The notes under the pieces: model-generated | Databases searched by the model: none | What the model was told of the DNA's origin: nothing | What the model saw: the letters and a program-made list of their open reading frames with translations, nothing else | Shown: positions 6,101 to 18,220 of the stretch, piece by piece | How the letters are laid out: each line of letters starts with the position of its first letter | Position numbering within the stretch: the first letter of the stretch is position 1 | Source: an uncultured Campylobacter sp. | GTDB taxonomy: Bacteria; Campylobacterota; Campylobacteria; Campylobacterales; Campylobacteraceae | DNA length: 64,000 nt | Assembly (NCBI RefSeq): GCF_937921625.1 | Contig: NZ_CAKZTI010000054.1 | Location: forward strand, 1-64,000 | Reading direction: 5' to 3' | Made by a program: the position numbers and the translations under genes

Positions 6101-8473
6101 TCACTGACACCCCTCGCACTCGATCGAGCGGTCCGCGACGTTGTTTAGCTTCTCGCTATCAGGGCTTTCGGAGCGCAGGTAGTAGGTCGATTTTAGCCCC
6201 AGCTGCCACGCAAGCGTGTAAATTTCGCTCAGATAGCCGCCGCTAGCTTTGTCTAGGCTCATGAAAATATTTAGGCTCTGACCTTGATCGATCCATTTTT
6301 GGCGGATGGCGCCTGCTTTTACGAGTAGGCGCTGATCGAGCTCGTATGCAGGTACGTACGCCTGCCACGTTTTTGGACTTAAATTCGGCACGACGACCGG
6401 GATCATGCCGCTTAGGTTGTGCTCGAACCACTTGCGCTTATACACCGGCTCTATCGTCTGCGTGGTGCCTACGAGTATGCTGATACTCGATGTCGGTGCA
6501 ATCGCCATCAGATAGCCGTTTCGCATGCCGTCGCGCTTTACTTTCTCGCGCAGTCCGTCCCAATCGCAGCTGCTCTGCTCAAAGAGCCCGCCGCGCTTAA
6601 CGAGCGCTTTGGCGTTTTCGTTTGCTAAATCGATCGGAAAAATTCCTTCGCTCCACTTTGAGCCTGCAAAATCGGGGTATCTGCCCTTTTCTACGGCTAA
6701 ATTTGAACTTGCCTTGATCGCGTTAAAACTCACGTTTTCCATTATCCTATCGATCAGCTCGAAGTGCTCGTAGCTGCCCCACTTCACGCCGCGCTCGGCT
6801 AGCATCTGCGCTTCGCCCATTACGCCGAGCCCTATCGCGCGGGTTTTTAGATTGGTGTGTTTAACCTTGGCGTGCGGGTAAAAATTTAGATCGATGACGT
6901 TATCGAGCATCCGCACGGCGATCGGCATCACGCGAGCTATCTCCTCGCGGCTGTTGATTTTGCTTAAATTTACGCTTGCGAGGTTGCAAACCGCCGTCGC
7001 GCCCTCGCTGCAGCCCTTTTCTACGATAAAAATTTCTTTGCCGCCCAGCGTGTCTAGCGCGGTGATCTTTTTTGCCTTTTTTACGATGCCCGCGTCGGTT
7101 CTTACATCTTCGTTTTCCTCAAACAGTCTCTCGCTGCCGTCAGCAAAAACGACTTTGATTTTGTAGTGGTTCGGCGCCGTGTTTTGAAAGATCTCCGTGC
7201 ATAAATTTGAGCTTCTGATTAAGCCTTGATGCGCGTTTGGATTGATGCGGTTGGCGTTATCTTTGAAGCATAAAAAGGGCATTCCGGTCTCAAAATAGCT
7301 CGTTAAAATTTTCTTCCAAAGCTCCTTTGCCAGGATGGTGGATTTTGAAATTTTATCATCGGCCTCGTACTGCTCGTAGCGCGCCTGAAATTCCGCGCCA
7401 TATAGATCGCTCAGATCGCTTACTTCTGCGGGATCGAAGAGCGTCCATTTGCCGCCGCTTTGAAGTCTTTTCATAAACAGATCGTTTATCCACAGCGCGG
7501 GGAAAATTTCATGCGCTCTACGCCTCTCCTCGCCCGAGTTTTTGCGCAGATCAAGGAAGTCGCTCACGTCCATATGCCACGGCTCGATATACACGGCGAT
7601 AGCGCCCTTGCGCGTGCCCAGCTGATCGACGGCGACGGCGATGTCGTTCGTGATCTTTAAAAACGGGATGATACCGCCCGCGGCGTTTTTGTGCCCGTCG
7701 ATGCTGCCGCCCATCGCGCGCACCTTGCACCAGTCCCAGCCGATACCGCCGCCGAATTTGCTTAGAAGCGCCATCTCCTTGTAACTATCAAAAATCCCCT
7801 CGATATTATCGGGAGTGGAACCCACGTAGCAGCTGCTTAGCTGATGTCGCGTCGTGCGGGCGTTTGAGAGCGTCGGAGTAGCCAGCATGACTTCAAATTT
7901 AGATATGAGATCGTAAAATTTCTTCGCCCAGCTCTGGCAGTCGAGTTCATTTTGCGCGAGGAACATCGCGATCGCCATAAACATCTGCTGCGGAAGCTCG
8001 ATCGGCGCGCCGCTTTTATCTTTGATGAGGTAGCGATCGTAAAGCGTCTTGATGCCGAGGTAATTAAACTGCAAATCGCGCTGCGGCTGCAAATAAGAAT
8101 TTAGATCCTCAAGATCGTATTTTTCCTTTAAGCCGAGCATTATGCGACCCACCGCCTCGCCGCGAGCGAAGTAATCTTGCAGGCTGTTGTAGCCGCTAAA
8201 GCCCGTTACTTTGTGATATAGATCGTATAAAAATAACCGCGCGGCGACGAAGGTCCAGTTCGGGCGGTCCACGTCGATCTTTTCGACTGCGGTTTTGATG
8301 AGGGTTTGTTGGATCTCCTCGGTGGTGATCATATCGCGAAACTGGATCTTTGCATCCACCTCAAGCTCGCTAAGGCTTACGTTTTCCAGCCCTTCCACTG
8401 CCTCGCTCGTGTATTTTTTGATCTTACTTACGTCAAGTTCCTCGGTTCTGCCGTTGCGTTTGATTACTTTCAT
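6101..8473 (-). CDS. nrdA: Ribonucleoside-diphosphate reductase alpha subunit (class I)
   Basis: A 790-residue enzyme that reduces ribonucleoside diphosphates to deoxyribonucleotides together with a beta subunit, not present in the window. Residues 1-90 form an ATP-cone (MKVIKRNGRTEELDVSKIKKY). Catalytic elements are visible: SSCYVGS for one redox Cys, NLCTEIF with the active-site Cys and Glu, and AVCNLASVNLS for the second redox Cys. PTSSISILVGTT and a C-terminal CEGC pair for thioredoxin-type re-reduction are also present. Length fits Campylobacter NrdA. AAGGAA precedes the ATG. It appears to be transcribed alone. Confidence 0.97.
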   Translation of the reverse strand: MKVIKRNGRTEELDVSKIKKYTSEAVEGLENVSLSELEVDAKIQFRDMITTEEIQQTLIKTAVEKIDVDRPNWTFVAARLFLYDLYHKVTGFSGYNSLQDYFARGEAVGRIMLGLKEKYDLEDLNSYLQPQRDLQFNYLGIKTLYDRYLIKDKSGAPIELPQQMFMAIAMFLAQNELDCQSWAKKFYDLISKFEVMLATPTLSNARTTRHQLSSCYVGSTPDNIEGIFDSYKEMALLSKFGGGIGWDWCKVRAMGGSIDGHKNAAGGIIPFLKITNDIAVAVDQLGTRKGAIAVYIEPWHMDVSDFLDLRKNSGEERRRAHEIFPALWINDLFMKRLQSGGKWTLFDPAEVSDLSDLYGAEFQARYEQYEADDKISKSTILAKELWKKILTSYFETGMPFLCFKDNANRINPNAHQGLIRSSNLCTEIFQNTAPNHYKIKVVFADGSERLFEENEDVRTDAGIVKKAKKITALDTLGGKEIFIVEKGCSEGATAVCNLASVNLSKINSREEIARVMPIAVRMLDNVIDLNFYPHAKVKHTNLKTRAIGLGVMGEAQMLAERGVKWGSYEHFELIDRIMENVSFNAIKASSNLAVEKGRYPDFAGSKWSEGIFPIDLANENAKALVKRGGLFEQSSCDWDGLREKVKRDGMRNGYLMAIAPTSSISILVGTTQTIEPVYKRKWFEHNLSGMIPVVVPNLSPKTWQAYVPAYELDQRLLVKAGAIRQKWIDQGQSLNIFMSLDKASGGYLSEIYTLAWQLGLKSTYYLRSESPDSEKLNNVADRSIECEGCQ

Positions 8474-8867
8474 ATCGTTCCTTGAAATTTAAAAATGCAA
8501 ATTTAGCGTTAGTTTCCCAATATAAAATACGTCGTCAAAAGAGGCGGCGTAATAAATGCCGCTCATAATCCGCCGTCTTTTAAATTTACGCTAGCTGCGC
8601 TGCAAAAGCGCGCATTATAGCCAAATTTGCTTAAGAATATCTGTCGTTAAAGGATAAAATTTTTCGATTGTAGAATCAAATGCAGGATCAAAATTTAGCA
8701 GGGCGGGCGCAAACTCTGCGGTAAAATTTGAGCGAAATTTTATGGCGCCGCTGCGGAATTCTGCAGGTAAAAATTTGCGCGGAGTTTTGCGAAATTCTGC
8801 GCCGAAAAAGTAAGAAATAAAAAGAGCTTTGCGAGCAGGTTTAAAATTTGCTCGCGAAGCTTAAAAT
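8474..8867. promoter_or_regulatory. nrdA upstream region with promoter and hairpin
   Basis: On the minus strand TATAAT occupies 8614-8619 in the context GGCTATAATGCGC, giving a leader of about 130 bases to nrdA. Within the leader, AAAAGAGGCGG (from about 8557) faces CCGCCGTCTTTT (ending near 8582), a GC-rich hairpin with one bulge. No clear NrdR box pair was found by eye. The rest, to 8867, is non-coding and rich in AAATTT-type words. Confidence 0.4.
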
Positions 8868-10316
8868 TTAGTTGTGCGGTAGTGGGATAGGCTTTCCGTT
8901 TAAGATCATAGAGTTGCTTGCCTTATCGAAGCTAAACTCCATCTTAACTCCATCTCCATCAGGCTTAAGAAACTGCGAGCCGTAAACTTCCGCCATAGGC
9001 GCAAAATCGCGCAGGCTGTCATAAGGCGATAGGAAGTCCGTGATGGTCGTATTTATCGTAGCTTTGCCGTCCAAGCTCATACGCTTAAAAAGCTGCGTCT
9101 CGTCGATGTAGCCGCCTACTAGCGCGCTTGCGTTAAAAGCAAATTTCTTACCGAGGCTATTTTCAAACGAAAAATCATTCACGTTGATTTTCATATCATC
9201 TTTTAGTAGCTTCATAAAAAGCTCTTTATTTTCCGCTAATTTTTCGCCTTCTTGCGGATTTGAGATAACAGACAGATATTTTTCGAAAAGTGCGGCGCTA
9301 AAGCTGGTATCGACGCCTAAATGGATGTTTCGCACTAGCACATCGGCGATCTTTAAGCTTTGGGCTTTATCACTTTCGTTGAAATTTAAAATTCCATCTT
9401 TTACGCGGTAGCTACCTTCCGTGCTCATATCCGTAACTACGACGAAGCGCTGTTTATCTACAGTTACGACAAGCTCTTTTGTGCTGCCTGCAAAATCTAT
9501 GTCATTCAAAAAGAGCTTGGTTATATTATCGTCTAGATCTTGGATACCGTTTTTAAAGTTTGCCTCATAGATAAGATCCTTCACATCAAGACCCGAATCC
9601 TTGCCGTCGTCTATAAAAATTTCACCGATTTTAAAGCCCAAGGCTTTTATCGTTTTACCGCTCATATCGCTCGTGCCGTTTAGACTAAGGCCTGCAAGAC
9701 GTCCTATTCCGCCATCTTCTAGTACATTTATATCGGCTAGCTTTGCGCTAAATTTAACCTCTGTAGGTCCGTAGTTTAGATGCGTGCTAAGCGGCGCGTC
9801 AGTCTTAAACAGCTTCTTGCAAGGCTCCGCGTAATATGGAGTCTTAATCGTTAAAATTCCGTCGCTCTCAAATCCATCCGCAGCGTTTTTTACGCTATGC
9901 TTGATAGTGTAGTCATAGCGAAAAGCAAAATCCTCCGGGAAAATTTTAGCAGGATCTGGCTCGTCCGTATCGTTGCTATCTTGCGCGCCTGCTTTTTCCT
10001 TTAGCTTGCTAAAGCCCTCGGCAAGGCTTTTTTGTAGTTTCTCTTTTTTTACTACGCCTTCGATAAAGCCGCTTGAGTTGCTATCTCCGGGATAAAATTT
10101 AGCGCTTTTAGTCTCGAAAATTTCGTTTCTAGCGATAAATTCCGCAATCTGCTGCTCAATCGCGGCGCTGGCACTCTTGCCGACCGCACCGTCAACCGTT
10201 TTGGTTATGCTATCATTTACACTTTTAGCTACGCCCGTTTTAGCGTCCTTTGTCGCTACAAAAACGCCCACTATAAGCGCTACGATGACCACTAAAGCCG
10301 CGATGATCTTTTTCAT
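8868..10316 (-). CDS. DUF945-like (YdgA-type) exported protein
   Basis: A 482-residue protein with an N-terminal hydrophobic segment (MKKIIAALVVIVALIVGVF) acting as signal peptide or membrane anchor, then a long periplasmic part rich in beta strands. The overall layout, including ATSLHYGP-like strands and repeated LAKI-DV elements, resembles the DUF945/YdgA family, of unknown function at the envelope. The start at 10316 is chosen because GGAG sits 5 bases upstream; an in-frame ATG at 10382 lacks a site. It is divergent from pyrG and separated from nrdA by 394 bases. The family call is moderate. Confidence 0.65.
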   Translation of the reverse strand: MKKIIAALVVIVALIVGVFVATKDAKTGVAKSVNDSITKTVDGAVGKSASAAIEQQIAEFIARNEIFETKSAKFYPGDSNSSGFIEGVVKKEKLQKSLAEGFSKLKEKAGAQDSNDTDEPDPAKIFPEDFAFRYDYTIKHSVKNAADGFESDGILTIKTPYYAEPCKKLFKTDAPLSTHLNYGPTEVKFSAKLADINVLEDGGIGRLAGLSLNGTSDMSGKTIKALGFKIGEIFIDDGKDSGLDVKDLIYEANFKNGIQDLDDNITKLFLNDIDFAGSTKELVVTVDKQRFVVVTDMSTEGSYRVKDGILNFNESDKAQSLKIADVLVRNIHLGVDTSFSAALFEKYLSVISNPQEGEKLAENKELFMKLLKDDMKINVNDFSFENSLGKKFAFNASALVGGYIDETQLFKRMSLDGKATINTTITDFLSPYDSLRDFAPMAEVYGSQFLKPDGDGVKMEFSFDKASNSMILNGKPIPLPHN

Positions 10317-10416
10317 CATCTCTCCTTTAAATTTAAAATTTATTTGGGTGTGTATTTTGCCGTAAATTTCTAAAATTTTCAAATTCTAGCTTAGTGTGCT
10401 TTAACCTAAAAGAAGT

Positions 10417-10422
10417 TATAAT
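10417..10422 (+). promoter_or_regulatory. -10 box for pyrG-recJ
   Basis: TATAAT in GAAGTTATAATCGCGG, 33 bases before the pyrG start. It lies in the divergent region shared with the DUF945-like gene. Confidence 0.5.
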
Positions 10423-10433
10423 CGCGGCATTAA

Positions 10434-13656
<3,223 letters not shown>

Positions 13657-14128
13657 ATTTTAAAATTTAGGCCGGCTTGACGTGCATTTCGCGCAGAACA
13701 CGGCCTTTAAATTTAACGCTCGATCTATGGGCTAGGCGCGCATTGTGCACTCGGCGGGTTCGCCCTACTACAGCGTCCATCTGCTCTACTTGCCCGATAT
13801 GTATTGCACGCTCGGCGCGACTTTGAAATTTAACGCGCGAGCTATGGATTTGACTTGCGATGCGAGCTCAAGCGTGCGATTTCGGGGCTAGACATAGCGC
13901 GCAAACGCGGTGCGTTATTTTCAGCTCCCGCACGGTTTGCAAAACAGACGAAATTTTTTGACGCGGTAAAAGTAAAATTTAAACGTTTCTAAATTTTAAA
14001 ATTTTGTGAGGGCAAGCGGGAGCAGTCAAAACAGGCAGAATAGCCCTGCAAATGGAATTTCGGATAAAATTTTATGAAGCGGCGGGCGGGCTAAATTTTA
14101 AAATTTGACCCGCCCTTAAACTTATAGG
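13657..14128. other. Non-coding spacer with degenerate direct repeat
   Basis: No gene is seen in these 472 bases between the convergent recJ and cupin genes. A 22-base near-repeat (AAATTTAACGC-CGA-CTATGG type) occurs at 13709-13730 and 13826-13847. Several AAATTTTAAAATTT palindromes lie within. Confidence 0.6.
14085..14114. terminator. Palindromic hairpin between recJ and cupin gene
   Basis: GGCGGG (14085-14090) and CCCGCC (14109-14114) flank a nearly self-complementary AT core. The 30-base element is almost a perfect palindrome and sits just downstream of the cupin gene, so it may end transcription from either side; T runs are weak. Confidence 0.45.
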
Positions 14129-14458
14129 CTAAAAAACCACCACTAAAAACCACTTAAACGGCACCGGCGCGAAGATCGCGTGCGGCAAGCCCGCAGGCAT
14201 GACGATGCTTTGCCCCGCTTTTACGCGGTGTTTCTGCCCGTCGATCGTGAAATCACCCTCCCCCTCAAGCACGTAAACGAATGCGTCGCCGTCGGATTTG
14301 TGCGAGCTGATCTCCTCGCCGCCGTCGAAGGCAAAAAGCGTCATATTCAGCGCAGGATTTTGCGCGAGGGTGCGCGAAATCACCTTGTGAGGGGATACTT
14401 CGACTAGCGAAGCAAGCTCTACAGCCTTAGCGGCATCGATATTTTTGATATGTTGCAT
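14129..14458 (-). CDS. Small cupin-domain protein
   Basis: A 109-residue single-domain cupin. The beta-barrel motifs are visible: ISSHKSDGDAFVYVLEGEGDF, then GQSIVMPAGLPHAI. Metal ligands would be the His of SSHK, an acidic residue and the His of LPHA. Such small cupins bind metals or small ligands; no substrate can be named. The start at 14458 has AAGGAG 5 bases upstream; an in-frame TTG at 14497 does not. It is 66 bases downstream of the NnrS-like gene on the same strand and may be the last gene of that cassette. Confidence 0.8.
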   Translation of the reverse strand: MQHIKNIDAAKAVELASLVEVSPHKVISRTLAQNPALNMTLFAFDGGEEISSHKSDGDAFVYVLEGEGDFTIDGQKHRVKAGQSIVMPAGLPHAIFAPVPFKWFLVVVF

Positions 14459-14524
14459 AAGCTCTCCTTGAAATGAAATTTGATCGATTTTAGCCAAAAT
14501 TTGGCAAATCCGCTTTGATGAGCA

Positions 14525-16741
14525 TCAATCCGGATCCGCGCTGAAAGGATTTTTCAGAAAGATCGGGATGAAATTTATCAGATATAGCGCGACTGCGGCG
14601 ATAAAAAGCGCCGAGGGGATCATCACGTATAAAACAAAGCTCTCGCCCGCAAAAACGGCTCTTAAAGTCCCCGCGAGTAGAGCCAAAACGAGCGCCGCGC
14701 GGCTTAGGCGCGGGAAGTTTAGCGGCGAAATTCCGCTGTGGCGCTGTCCGGCGATCATTCCTACGAAAAGTATCGCTCCATACATATAGCAGATCGCGAT
14801 GACGTGCAGCGGCGCGGCAGCGTATCCCCCGCGGATCAGCGCCGCGCCCAGCCACAGGTACCCCGCCGCGCACGCAGCTTGCAACGCGTAGTAAAACGCC
14901 ATATAGTGGCGGCTTAGAATTTCGGCGTAGTGCAGCTCGCGAAGTTTCGCCAAAAACAAAAATCCGATGCCAAGCGCGATAAATCCGCACGTCGCCTCGC
15001 TTAAAAATGGCGTCGCGAGCGCCAAAGCAAAGGCGAGGAAAGCGGCTAAATTTTTGTAGATAAAATTTGGAATAAAAACGGCATCCTTCAGCCCGCCCTC
15101 TCTTAGCGCTTCGTTGCCGATGACGACGCTTATGCGGTAGCTTACGACGGCGATTGCCGCGACGTTGATATGCACGAAGCTGAGCAAAAACTTCTCATCC
15201 CCGCTCGCGCCGTAGGCCGCAGAGAAGGCGCAAAATGCCGCAAGGACCGCCAGGATGCTAAAATTATTCGAGTTTTTATCCAGCCACAAAAGCCATGCCG
15301 CAAAGATGAAAAATACCGCCCAAAACAGCCCCACAATCGCAGCCGCAAGCCGTAAATTTAAAAAGCTCGCGATAAAAGCTGCGATCAGGCAGGCGGCAAA
15401 GGCAAGCGAGACGGGCTTTAGCGAGCCCTCGAAGTTCGTCCAATCGGGCAGCGCGGTAAGCAAAAACGCCGCGTAGATGCACGAAGGCGCCAAAAATAGA
15501 AAGTAAAATTTATGAGCGCCGACATAATCGATCGCCAGCGCATCGGGTGCTAAAAAGCTAAGCGCGCCCAGCGCCGCAAAAAAGCAGGCGCAAAGAACGA
15601 AGGCGCGCATCGGATGGGAGAAAAAATTCCTCGCGCGCTCGTCTTTAAATTTAGGCGCGTAAAAGCCTAGCTCTTGCTGCTGTGCCGGGCACGGCTCCGG
15701 ATTTTTGAGCTCCTGCGGCGAAACGGGCTCGGTTTGGTTTTGCATGGAATTAGCTTTGGAATTCCGATCGGAATTTTTAGCGCTTTGCAAGAAGTTCTGA
15801 ACAAAATTTGGCTTGACATGGCTTTGCGCGGAGGCGTGTTTGGAATTTTGACTTTGATCGGAATTCTTGGCGCTTTGTAAGAGGTTTAGCGGTAAATTTT
15901 GCTCGGAATTTTTAACGCTCTGCGAGAAGCCCAGCTCGGAATTGGATTTGACACTTCTGCCGCTTTGTGAGAAGCCATGAGTGGAATTTTGATATTTGAA
16001 GCTTTGCGCGGGTTCCGCTTCCAAGCTGCGAGTTAGATTTTTGAAATTTCGCGTAAAATTTGAAGCGTAAATTTTAAAATTTCGCGTAGAAATTCCGTCT
16101 AAATTTTTAAAATAATCTGCGCCAAATCCACAACGCAGATGGGCGTCTGGGTTCGCACCAAATCTGCAATGCAGGCAGGCGGCACGAGCGGAGCGGTCGG
16201 ATAGGCGCCGTAGCCGATCGCTCGCACTAGAGCTGCGTCGCAAGCTGACACTCGCACTAGAGTCGCGGCGTGAGCGGGTATTTTGGTTTGCGTCAACGCG
16301 CCGTAAGCAAGCATCCACGATAGAGCTACACCGTAAGTAAGTACTCACTCTAGAGCCGCGGTACGTATTGCCACGCAATAGCGCCGAATTTTGCGCTGCA
16401 AAATCGCAGTGCGCTGCGCCGTTCAAGAGCATACTCTCGCTATAATCGCAGTTCACGCGGCTGCATAGTTTGTATTTTGGTGCGATAAAACCACGGCGCC
16501 CAGCGTCCTGCAAGAGCTCGCGTCCGCCCGCACCGACATCGTAACATCTGCCGCCCCGTAAGAGCTCGTTCCTGCGTGCGCTGAGGTCGTCGCATCTAGC
16601 GCCCAGTAGACTGTATCTGCACGCATCTGGATCGCGATGCGCGCCAAAGCGGAGCTTACTTGCGCCCGGGCCGCAACGTAAGTTCAAATTTCGTGCGGAA
16701 CCTCCCTGTTTGCGCGCATTAAAGATAAAATTTCTACTCAT
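14525..16741 (-). CDS. NnrS-family membrane protein with long Cys-rich repetitive N-terminal extension
   Basis: A 738-residue frame. Residues about 375-738 are a multi-span membrane protein of the NnrS type (haem- and copper-containing proteins linked to nitric oxide stress): it starts FFSHPMRAFVLCACFFAAL and shows about ten to twelve hydrophobic spans. Residues 1-230 are unlike NnrS: 12 Cys, Arg/Asp/Ser-rich, with degenerate units such as LRCGFGAD. Residues about 240-370 carry repeats of the type NFLQSAKNSD and GFSQSVKNSE. The frame is unbroken through both parts, and its ATG overlaps the stop of the ATPase gene by 8 bases, favouring translation of the whole. An internal start at 15745 (MQNQTEPVSPQ) would give a near-normal NnrS, but it lacks a good ribosome site. 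Confidence 0.7.
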   Translation of the reverse strand: MSRNFIFNARKQGGSARNLNLRCGPGASKLRFGAHRDPDACRYSLLGARCDDLSARRNELLRGGRCYDVGAGGRELLQDAGRRGFIAPKYKLCSRVNCDYSESMLLNGAAHCDFAAQNSALLRGNTYRGSRVSTYLRCSSIVDACLRRVDANQNTRSRRDSSASVSLRRSSSASDRLRRLSDRSARAACLHCRFGANPDAHLRCGFGADYFKNLDGISTRNFKIYASNFTRNFKNLTRSLEAEPAQSFKYQNSTHGFSQSGRSVKSNSELGFSQSVKNSEQNLPLNLLQSAKNSDQSQNSKHASAQSHVKPNFVQNFLQSAKNSDRNSKANSMQNQTEPVSPQELKNPEPCPAQQQELGFYAPKFKDERARNFFSHPMRAFVLCACFFAALGALSFLAPDALAIDYVGAHKFYFLFLAPSCIYAAFLLTALPDWTNFEGSLKPVSLAFAACLIAAFIASFLNLRLAAAIVGLFWAVFFIFAAWLLWLDKNSNNFSILAVLAAFCAFSAAYGASGDEKFLLSFVHINVAAIAVVSYRISVVIGNEALREGGLKDAVFIPNFIYKNLAAFLAFALALATPFLSEATCGFIALGIGFLFLAKLRELHYAEILSRHYMAFYYALQAACAAGYLWLGAALIRGGYAAAPLHVIAICYMYGAILFVGMIAGQRHSGISPLNFPRLSRAALVLALLAGTLRAVFAGESFVLYVMIPSALFIAAVALYLINFIPIFLKNPFSADPD

Positions 16742-17423
16742 AATAGCTCACTCCCCCAAACTGCTCGTTTACCACGCGCTCTTCGTACTGCTCGTCGCGC
16801 GCGCTTAGCGGCTCATCTAGGCTCACGACGCGCCTAAGCCTCATTCCTTTGGGCTCGAGCTCGATGATCTCGTGGCTTAGGCGTGCGGCTTCGAAGCGGT
16901 CGTGGGTCACTAAAAGGCAGGCAAGCCCCTCACGCTCGATCTTTGAGACCAAAATTTCGATCAGCACGCCGCGCAGATCGCGATCGAGCCCTACAAACGG
17001 CTCATCAAGCAGCGCCAGATCGCAGCCGCTAAGGATCGTGCGCAAAAATGCCGTGCGCTTTTGCATTCCGCCGCTTAGCTCTCGTGGGAATTTATTCAGA
17101 TCGCTCGGGCTTAGCCCGATCTTTGCGGCGAGGGCGTAAATTTCGTTCACGCCGGCGGGGCTAAAAATTTCGATATTTTTAAGCGCCGTGAGGTTCGGCA
17201 GCAGGCGGTTTTCTTGAAACAAAAAGCTAATTTTTTTAAAGCCGTTTTCGATCTGCCCGCTTTTTTTATCCTCCAACCCGCAGACCAGCCGCAAAAGCGA
17301 GGTCTTACCGCAACCGCTAGGGCCAAAAAGCGTCTTTACTTCGCCCGCGTGCAGCTGCAGCGAAAAATCGGAAATTATAACGTCGCGTAGAATTTCATAG
17401 CGCAGATTTGAAATTTTTAGCAT
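16734..17423 (-). CDS. NitT/TauT-type ABC transporter ATP-binding protein
   Basis: A 229-residue ATPase. Walker A is GPSGCGKTS, the signature motif is LSGGMQKRTAFLR, Walker B is DLALLDEPFVGLD, and the switch His is in LLVTHDRFEA. These are typical of nitrate/sulfonate/taurine-class importers. The ATG at 17423 overlaps the permease stop and has GGAG 6 bases upstream; longer in-frame starts up to 17507 lie inside the permease gene. Its own stop overlaps the NnrS-like start. It would energise the permease for uptake of an unidentified small solute. Confidence 0.9.
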   Translation of the reverse strand: MLKISNLRYEILRDVIISDFSLQLHAGEVKTLFGPSGCGKTSLLRLVCGLEDKKSGQIENGFKKISFLFQENRLLPNLTALKNIEIFSPAGVNEIYALAAKIGLSPSDLNKFPRELSGGMQKRTAFLRTILSGCDLALLDEPFVGLDRDLRGVLIEILVSKIEREGLACLLVTHDRFEAARLSHEIIELEPKGMRLRRVVSLDEPLSARDEQYEERVVNEQFGGVSYYE

Positions 17424-18220
17424 CATCTGCTCCAAGGCATCAGTAAAATTTGAAGCGGCTTGGTCACGAGATAATCGAAAAGCGCCGTAAAGGCTATGAC
17501 CAGGCACACGTAGGCCATGACCTCGACCGTATCGATATTGACGCGCGCTTCGGCGATCTTTGCGCCGATGCCGTCGTTCGCGCCCAAAAGCTCCGCCATC
17601 ACAAGCACCTTCGCGCCGTTGCTGACCGCGACGTAGATCGCAGGGAGCAGCCGCTCGATTAGGTGCGGCGCGTAGAGGTAGCGCAGTTTTTTTAAAATTG
17701 GGCTTTTGTAGCTGTCGAAAAGCTCGGTGTATTCGGCGCTCACGCTAGCCATCGCCTGCGCCGCGGACGCAAAAGTCATCGGCGCGACGACGATAACGAC
17801 GGTAAAAAGCACGCTCGTATCGCCGAAATGAAACCAAAATATCGCAAGCACGATCCAAACGATGGGCGGCGTCGAGAGAAGTACGGTAATTAGCGGGTTT
17901 AAAAAGGCTCGCAGGCTTTTGAAATACCCGGCCGCAAGCCCGCTGCAAATCCCTGCAAAAAGCGCGAGAAAGGTGCCCGCAAGCGCGCGCTTAAGCGACA
18001 AGGCTAGATCGTTTGCGGCGAAATTTTTTAAAATTTCGCACGCCTTAGAAAAAACAGCCGCGGGTTCTGGGAGAATAAGCGGCCCGTAGGCCTCGCTCGC
18101 CACCTGCCAGGCGGCTATGAAAAAGCACACCGCCCCTAGGCTCGCAAAGCCGCCCCACAGATAGTCTATGACGTAAAACGCCGGGTTTTGAGCTTTGCGA
18201 ATTTTATCGATTTTTAGCAT
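17423..18220 (-). CDS. NitT/TauT-type ABC transporter permease
   Basis: A 265-residue inner-membrane protein with about six spans, of the BPD_transp_1 class. The coupling-helix region reads SAEYTELFDSYKSPILKKLRYLYAP, the EAA-loop equivalent of SsuC/TauC/NrtB proteins. The first span is GGFASLGAVCFFIAAWQVAS. Its start overlaps the binding-protein gene by 7 bases and its end overlaps the ATPase gene, so the three form one tightly coupled cassette. Confidence 0.9.
   Translation of the reverse strand: MLKIDKIRKAQNPAFYVIDYLWGGFASLGAVCFFIAAWQVASEAYGPLILPEPAAVFSKACEILKNFAANDLALSLKRALAGTFLALFAGICSGLAAGYFKSLRAFLNPLITVLLSTPPIVWIVLAIFWFHFGDTSVLFTVVIVVAPMTFASAAQAMASVSAEYTELFDSYKSPILKKLRYLYAPHLIERLLPAIYVAVSNGAKVLVMAELLGANDGIGAKIAEARVNIDTVEVMAYVCLVIAFTALFDYLVTKPLQILLMPWSR

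Noticed and set aside
8474..8613. Possible riboswitch or NrdR site in the nrdA leader
   Set aside because: One GC-rich hairpin only; no cobalamin-type conserved core and no pair of NrdR boxes could be matched by eye.
14490..14990. A 166-codon minus-strand frame
   Set aside because: Shadow of the NnrS coding sequence in another frame; Arg- and Gly-rich with no protein-like pattern.
16099..16647. Two short minus-strand frames within the NnrS extension
   Set aside because: Repeat DNA keeps more than one frame open. The long frame is preferred because it joins the NnrS domain and is coupled to the ATPase gene.
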